DNA of 64,000 nucleotides from Rhipidocladum racemiflorum (taxonomy: Eukaryota; Streptophyta; Magnoliopsida; Poales; Poaceae), in contig JAYEVF010000031.1 in assembly GCA_036346355.1 (NCBI GenBank), positions 868,001 to 932,000 of the forward strand, in the 5' to 3' direction. The first letter of the stretch is position 1, and the number at the start of each line of letters is the position of its first letter. This document shows positions 58,482 to 64,000 of the stretch, one piece after another. Below the pieces are notes generated by a model. The model worked only from the letters and a program-made list of their open reading frames with translations. It did not search any database and was not told the DNA's origin. Position numbers and translations under genes: made by a program.

Positions 58482-59480
58482 ATGGTGAATACCCTTGAAA
58501 CTTTGGAAGTAATGGAAGCGGTTCTCGCCCAGTAGAAAACCCCAATGATGGAGCACCGGCACCGCCAGTTGATATGCAGAATTTCGGAGCATTTCTTGCT
58601 GCTCAGACTCAGTTGATGCATGCTATGATGCAACAAATGCAACACGTCCTTTGCTCGAGGCCACAACTAATCAAGTCAATCGGGGACAACGCCGAATACA
58701 AGGCTGCCGAGTTCTTGAGGACTCACCCACCCACTTTCTCTGGGAATGCCAATCCATTGGAGGCGGATGATTGGTTAAGGTCAATTGAGAGGAAGCTACA
58801 CATAGCTCAATGCATAGGAAATGAGAAGGTACTCTCGCTTCTCATCGGTTGGAAGGAACAACCGCCGAATGGTGGGAGAACTACGTGCCACGCAAGAAGA
58901 ACCCTCAAGATATCACTTGGGAAGAGTTCCACAGCTGCATTCCGTCGATTATCACGTGCGAGAAGGAATCATGGACCTTAAGAAAGAGGAGTTGAGCAGA
59001 AGCAAGGTAATCGGCCGGTGGCCGACTACGAACAAGTTCACACAGCTAGCACGCTACGCTTTTTGAGGATGTAGCGACGAGATAAAGCCGACAGTCTCGT
59101 TTCATGAAGGGACTTAACTCGGGACTACAAGTAGGGTGATCACCCACACCTTTCCGATTTCCAAGAATTAGTGAATAAGGCGCTTATTCTTGAGGACAAG
59201 CGCAAGGCTGGATGAGAACGAGAAGCGCGAGGATGCAACGGCAAGGATCACGCCAGGAGCATAGCGGTGTTTGAGAGTTGCACCAAATCAATTTTGATTC
59301 CGACCACAGAATGCTACAAGGACACCGTCACCGGCACCAAGACACTGTCAATCAGAACTACCAGACCCCAACCCCAGCTAGAAACGCTGCTCGAGCGATC
59401 GGCAAGGAAACGATGAGGCATTTGCTACAAGCGCAACGAGCCAGGACACTTTGCTAACGATTGTCCAAAGAAGACAGCAG
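58482..59480 (+). pseudogene. Gypsy gag (element L5)
   Basis: A plausible start is ATG 58482 (MVNTLETLEVMEAV), broken by TAG after LAQ. The frame 58574-58981 has FLRTHPPTFSGNANPLEADDWLRSIERK, the capsid signature of this group. Later frames carry ITWEEF and a zinc-knuckle remnant at 59423-59473 reading CYKRNEPGHFANDC, where the second Cys of CCHC is Arg. Several frameshifts. Not functional. Confidence 0.85.
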
Positions 59481-59639
59481 TGTGACCCCGATTCGCTTCA
59501 ATCTAGGAACTACCCAGCTAGGGCGCCCGACACGAAGTCACACCCCAGGCCGTGGTGAGAGGCCGGAGTCAACCATGTCACCGCCGATGCCTGCGAGAAT
59601 GCTCAGATGTCGTCTTGGGTAAGTTACTTGTTAACTCGA

Positions 59640-60110
59640 TGCACCTTGATTTTGTTTGACTGCTGGAGTTTCGCATTCGTTTGTTTCGCAAGGCTTTGCT
59701 ACTAGAAATGATTTGGGGATTGCAAGACTTAAGTGCATGCTTTTAGTTCAAACCCACAGTTCCGAACTCCGAGCGAAAGTAGGATGTTCAGGTGAGAATA
59801 CTAATAGATGGAATAGAGTTCCTAGCAAACCTTATAATTTTGGAGACCCAGACCTTAGGCGTTATTTTGGGAATGGGTGGTTATCCAAGCACAAGGCCGT
59901 ATTGGATTGTGGACGAAGGACTATCTCGATTGAGAGCCTGTGTGGGAAGAAAGTGGAATTTCAAGCCACTACGATTAGAGATGGGCGATTGATGGTTAAC
60001 GAGTACCAAGGCAATCTGCATAGAGGATGTCTTAGTAGTGAATGAGTACCCAGATGTTTTCACGAAGATCTACAGTATGCCGCCAGGACGAGGGGCGTAG
60101 AGTTTGTGAT
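59640..60110 (+). pseudogene. Aspartic protease remnant (element L5)
   Basis: A frame change falls in the active site: FDC is followed in another frame by AGVSHSFVSQGFA, as expected after DSG. Downstream, VILIDGIEFLANLIIL and LGVILGMGGYPSTRPYW (the ILGMDWL-like flap motif) are visible in the frame 59792-59992. Degenerate. Confidence 0.75.
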
Positions 60111-60960
60111 AGAGCTTGTACACAGTACGACCGATAGCAAAGAGACCCTATCGGATGTCCACCGAGGAGTTGGTAGAGATGAAGAAAGCTTGGCTAGAAG
60201 AGTTAATGGAGAAAGGATTTATCAGGCCGAGTTCGTCACCATGGGGAGCACCGGTTTTGTTTGTCAAGAAAAAGGGCGGGAGTTTCAAGATGTGCATTGA
60301 CTACCGTGCACTCAATGAAGTCACCGTGAAGAATAAGTACCCGCTACCGAGGATCGATGATTTGTTTGATCAGCTGAGAGGAGCCGGAGTTTTCTCCAAG
60401 ATTGATCTAAGATCGGGATACCATCAGTTGAAGATCCGATCAGAAGATATCCCGAAGACTGCATTCTCGTCAAGATATGGACATTACGAGTTCTGATTAT
60501 GTCCTTTGGGTAACGAATGCGCCAGCATATTTCATGAATATGATGAATAAGGTGTTCATGGAGTATTTGGACAAGTTTGTCGTCGTGTTCATAGATGACA
60601 TCCTAATCTACTCCAAGACGGAGGATGAACATGCTTAGAACACTTAAGGCGAGTTTTAGAAAAGGCGAGGAGCGACAACTTTTCACCAAGTTCAGCAAGT
60701 GTGATTTTTGGAAGGATAAGGTAGAATTCCTCGGACATGTAATGACCATGAAGAGTCGCCGTAGATCCAAGCATGGTAGAAGGCGTGTTACATTGGGAGC
60801 GGTAGAAGGCGTGACCCGGATCCGAAGTTTCCTTGGAATGGCAGGGTACTACCGCCGTTTCATTGAAGGCTTTTCGACAATTGCGAAACCTCTTACGCGA
60901 TTCTTTGAAAAAGGAGAAGAAGTTTGCATGGGCGCGAGAATGTGAGAAAGGATTTCAAGA
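60111..60960 (+). pseudogene. Gypsy reverse transcriptase (element L5)
   Basis: YRMSTEELVEMKKAWLEEL, GFIRPSSSPWGAPVLFVKK, MCIDYRALNEVTVKN, LPRIDDLFDQLRGA and FSKIDLRSGYHQLKIRSEDI are in one frame (60116-60496) up to a TGA after HYEF. VTNAPAYFMNMMN and FIDDILIYSKT (catalytic Asp pair at 60594-60599) follow in a shifted frame, then FSKCDFW, VEFLGHVM and FLGMAGYYRRFIEGFS. Ty3/gypsy RT with at least three breaks. Confidence 0.9.
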
Positions 60961-61380
60961 GTGAAGAAGCGATTGACATCAGCACCGGTGTTAGTTCTCT
61001 GGGATGTTAATCAAAGCTTTGATATTTATTGTGGCGCATCGCGCCAAGGACTTCGGATGTGTCTTGATGCGAGCGGAAAGGTCGTAAACTTATGCATCAA
61101 AGGCGATTGAGGCCGCATGAGGAAAATTATCCGACACATGACCTAGAGTTAGTGTCGTAGTGCATGCTTTGAAGATATGGCGTCACTATCGATTGGAAAG
61201 CAGATGTGAAGTATATCACGGATCATAAGAGCCTTAAGTACATATTCACCCAGTCGGATCTGAATATGAGGCAAAGGAGATGGTTAGAGTTAATCAAGGA
61301 CTACAATGTTGGAATCCATTACCATCCGGGAAGGCCAGCGTAGTAGCCGATGCTCTGAGTCGGAAAAGCCATCACCGTGA
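60961..61380 (+). pseudogene. Gypsy RNase H remnant (element L5)
   Basis: FDIYCGASRQGLRMCLDA (with a Gly where the first catalytic Asp is expected), then YITDHKSLKYIFTQSDLNMRQRRW and HYHPG.ASVVADALSRKSH in various frames. The order matches gypsy RNase H. Confidence 0.8.
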
Positions 61381-62290
61381 GTGCGTTGCTAGCCACAAGT
61401 CGGGATGAGTTATGTGAGGATTTCCATAGAAGGAAGATTGAGGTGGTACCTAGCGGATTCTTGGCGCATTAGAAGTAAAGCCTACCCTAGAGGACCAGAT
61501 CCGAGAAGGGCGGAAGGATGATGATAAAATCCGCGAGGATTAAGTCCATCAAGGAAGAAGGCAAAGCGAGAGGAATTCAAGTTGGATGAGCAAGGCACGT
61601 TATGGATGAAGGATCGGTTGTGTGCCTAACAAGAAGGAGTTAAAGCAAGCGATTTTGGAAGAAGCCCATGACTCCAAGTATTCAATTCATCCTGCAAGCG
61701 CCAAGATGTATCGGGATCTGAAGGAAAGATTACGGTGGCCAAGCATGAAGCGTGAAGTTGCCGAGCATGTTGCATTGTGCGATGTATGCCAGAAAGTCAA
61801 GGCAATGCATTAGAGACCAGCGAGGATTACTACGGTAGCATTGAAAATACGAGTGGAAGTGGGAGGAAATCGGGATGGATTTCATTACGGTTTGCCTAAG
61901 ACTCAAGGAGGTTATGACTCCATATGGGTTATAGTGGATCGCTTGACCAAAGTAGCCCATTTTATCCCGTGAAGACCACTTACTCGGGGATAAATTGGCG
62001 AGTTGTACATGATCAAGATCGTCTGTTTGCACGGTGTGCCAAAGAGGATTGTATCGGACGAAGGTACCCAATTTACCTCAAGGTTTTGGAATAAGTTGCA
62101 TGAAGCCATGGGAACCCGTTTGAACTTTAGTACAACCTATCATCCACAGACGGATGGGAGGCAGAAAGAGTCAACCGGTCTGGAGGATATGTTAAGAGCT
62201 TGTGCATTGGCTTATGCTACCTCTTGGGATAAGAGTTTGCCGTATGCCGAGTTCGATTACAACAATAGTTATCGAGGCTAGTTCTGAGAT
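61381..62290 (+). pseudogene. Gypsy integrase core (element L5)
   Basis: Zinc-finger region in 61622-61813: HDSKYSIHPASAKMYRDL and CDVCQKVKAMH (HHCC present), closed by TAG where relatives continue. The core follows in pieces: MDFIT, DSIWVIVDRLTKVAHFIP, then in 62003-62281 GVPKRIVSDEGTQFTSRFW (second Asp), HPQTDGRQKEST (Glu) and AYATSWDKSLPYAEFDYNNS. The DDE residues appear to be retained but spread over several frames. Confidence 0.87.
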
Positions 62291-62928
62291 GTCACCTTTT
62301 GAGGCCTTTGTATGGTCGACCACTGTCGGACGCCATTGAATTGGAATGAGACCGAGCGCCGTGTCTTGAGCCTGATATTCTTCAAGAGGTGAAGAAGCGA
62401 TTGCCATGATTAGGGAAAGGTTGAAAATAGCCCAATCACGACAGAAGAGTTATCTTGACAACCGTCGCCGGGATTTGAGTTTTGAACCGAAGACTTTGTA
62501 TACCTCGAGTTACGCCTCTCGAGGGAGTTAAGAGGTTCCATGCCAAAGAAACTTCGCACCCGTTATGTTGGACCATTTAAGATTTTGAGCGCGAGGCGAA
62601 GTTGCTTATCATTTGGAGTTGCCCACGATCGTTAGCGAGGAGTACATGGCGTATTCCATGTGTCCCAGTTGAAGAAGTGTCTCCGAGTACGAGAGCAGGC
62701 GCCGCTAGAGTCAATCGAGTTGCAAGAAGATTTGACTTACAAGGAGCATCCGTGAAGATTTTAGACACCATGGATCGAGAGACTAGAAACAAGTCAACCC
62801 GTTTACGTAGAATTCAATGGAGCAACCATGCAGAGAGCGAAGCGACTTAGGGCTGTGAAGAGGATCTGAAGAAAGAGTTTCCAAACCTTTTAAGTAGTAA
62901 GCCACGAATCTCGGGACGAGATTCTATT
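62291..62928 (+). pseudogene. Integrase C-terminus and chromodomain (element L5)
   Basis: SYLDNRRR, the GPF..L region and YHLELP are recognisable in broken frames. VKILDTMDRETRNKS and RLRRIQWSNHAESEAT follow, then EEDLKKEFPNL and ISGRDS, the chromodomain tail of Tekay/Del-type chromoviruses. This supports the lineage assignment. The coding end runs almost into the polypurine tract. GAATCTCG-GGA-CGAGATTC at 62906-62924 is an inverted repeat just before it. Confidence 0.8.
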
Positions 62929-62939
62929 AAGAGGAGGTT
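62929..62939 (+). other. Polypurine tract of L5
   Basis: AAGAGGAGGTT directly before the 3' LTR. Plus-strand priming site. Confidence 0.85.
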
Positions 62940-64000
62940 TGTAACACCCCAAAATTTTGCTTTTCTTAAATTCATGTGTGATTTGGCACTTTGGTGAATT
63001 TTGGAATTTTCTCGAATTTATTTGGATTTATTTGGAATTTATTTGAATTTATTCCATTTTGAAATAATTAAATAATTAAAATTTGCAAATAAAATTATTT
63101 TGGAACTATTTTATTTGAGTCCAAAATGTTACAAAATATTTTCCAGAATTTTTATTGAATTTTTATGAGTATTTTGCTATTTTTAATGAATTAAATGAAT
63201 TTAGGAATTATTTTAATTATTAAATCATTGGAAAATGCGAATGGGTTTGCTTGTTCATCCGACCGAGCCGCACCGAGTCGGACTCGAGTCCGACCCGAGC
63301 CGGTAAGTCGGTCGAACCCAACCCTAACCCAAGTTGATTCCGACCGTCGGATCGAGATCAACGGTCGAATTGGATCGCATCAGTTCGAGCCGAGACCGGA
63401 CCGGACCGATCGCGCCCGTCGATCGTGGCCGTTGATCGCGCCCACGTGGGCGGTCGGCCGTCGTCGTCTCCCGCGAAGTCGGCCGGACTCACGCCCGCCG
63501 CGTGGAGAATTAGGTTTCCGTCTCGAACACGAGCAGAGGCTATTTAAAGCCCGGGTCACGCCCCGAGGTTGCCCTCCTCCGTGCGCACCCGTGTCCCCGA
63601 GCCATCTTGCTTGAGCCGTCGCCGTTTGCCCGTACGAGCTCGCCGTAGTTGGAGGAGGTGTCCGCCTCGGTTTGCGCCGCTTCCGCCGCCGTCGTCGTCT
63701 TCCGCCGAGAAGGAGCCCAGATCTGAGTCCCGGCGAGGCGCACCCGAAGAGACCACCCACTTCGGCGGGCGTGCGAAACACCGTCGGTGTGGTCTTCGTT
63801 CTCAACGCCCGGCCGGAGCTCACCAGTGGACATCGCGAGACGCGAAGCTTCTCCGCGTCGGATCTTCGCCATACGGTCGGATTCATCCACGTCACCCACG
63901 GTAAAGAATCACGTGTTAATCTCCAGATCTAATTTCAACCGTTAGATCTAGATCTAACGGCTTAGATTGAACCACGTTCATAGCAATAGGTGGATCTTGG
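62940..64000 (+). repeat. 3' LTR of L5, cut by the window end
   Basis: Starts TGTAACACCCCAAAATTTTGC and follows the 5' LTR to about its base 1080, including the TATA box at 63540-63548 and the GC-rich leader. Many single-base differences and short indels suggest an older insertion, or at least long exposure to mutation. Confidence 0.92.

Overview
The window reads as a stretch of plant nuclear heterochromatin, most likely from a grass (Poaceae). I see no host gene, no tRNA or rRNA gene and no bacterial-type feature. Essentially everything is LTR retrotransposons inserted into one another. The grass assignment is an inference from the mix: a Tat-type Ty3/gypsy element with a GGCGCGCCAGG-type primer site and a spliced antisense gene, a chromodomain-bearing Tekay/Del-type gypsy element, a SIRE-type copia LTR, and very long LTRs (2.2-3.4 kb). 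The species cannot be read from the sequence.

The oldest layer is a SIRE-like copia element on the minus strand. Its 3' LTR survives in three pieces (15431-16402, 18600-19207, 33338-33825) and 2.7 kb of its internal region follows (33826-36524). Four things were inserted into it. (1) A non-autonomous element whose 5' LTR is 13181-15430. A gypsy element (G1, minus, 6714-13106) then entered that element, and another non-autonomous element (N1, 1-6713, left LTR cut by the window edge) entered the integrase gene of G1. (2) A solo LTR (16403-18594) with perfect TTGCA target duplications. (3) A complete 14.1-kb Tat-type element (19208-33337) with 0.6-kb LTRs, gag-pol on the plus strand and, behind pol, a multi-exon gene on the opposite strand. 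About 2 kb of that gene is duplicated, and a 95-bp tandem repeat lies before the 3' LTR. (4) An LTR at 36525, which starts a one-sided set of nested insertions to the right: 36525 contains 37061, which contains 42098, which contains 47104, which contains 53895. Each element is interrupted by the next and continues beyond the right edge. A solo LTR (43332-45601, TSD CCGAA) sits in opposite orientation inside the 42098 LTR.

One family dominates. Its LTRs (TGTGACAC...TGTTACA in element orientation, 2.15-2.45 kb) occur eight times. Three copies carry 2.8-4.1 kb of internal sequence with no recognisable coding capacity, but with an intact or recognisable Met-initiator primer site and a polypurine tract. 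One copy (42098-47103) with the same LTR type carries the end of a gypsy integrase and a chromodomain. This fits a LARD-like non-autonomous retrotransposon and its autonomous donor. The LTRs carry a conserved series of adjacent hairpins, and the internal region has another hairpin with an apparent compensatory base-pair change.

The rightmost element (L5, 53895 to beyond 64000) is a Tekay/Del-like chromovirus with 3.4-kb LTRs, an extra reading frame ahead of gag, and heavily frameshifted gag, protease, RT, RNase H, integrase and chromodomain. No element appears able to make all its own proteins. In the Tat element every premature stop I found is TAG, and the first integrase catalytic Asp is Asn, consistent with decay of methylated cytosines.

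All coordinates were read by eye. LTR ends are exact where TG/CA ends, target duplications, primer sites or polypurine tracts fix them; domain limits are approximate.
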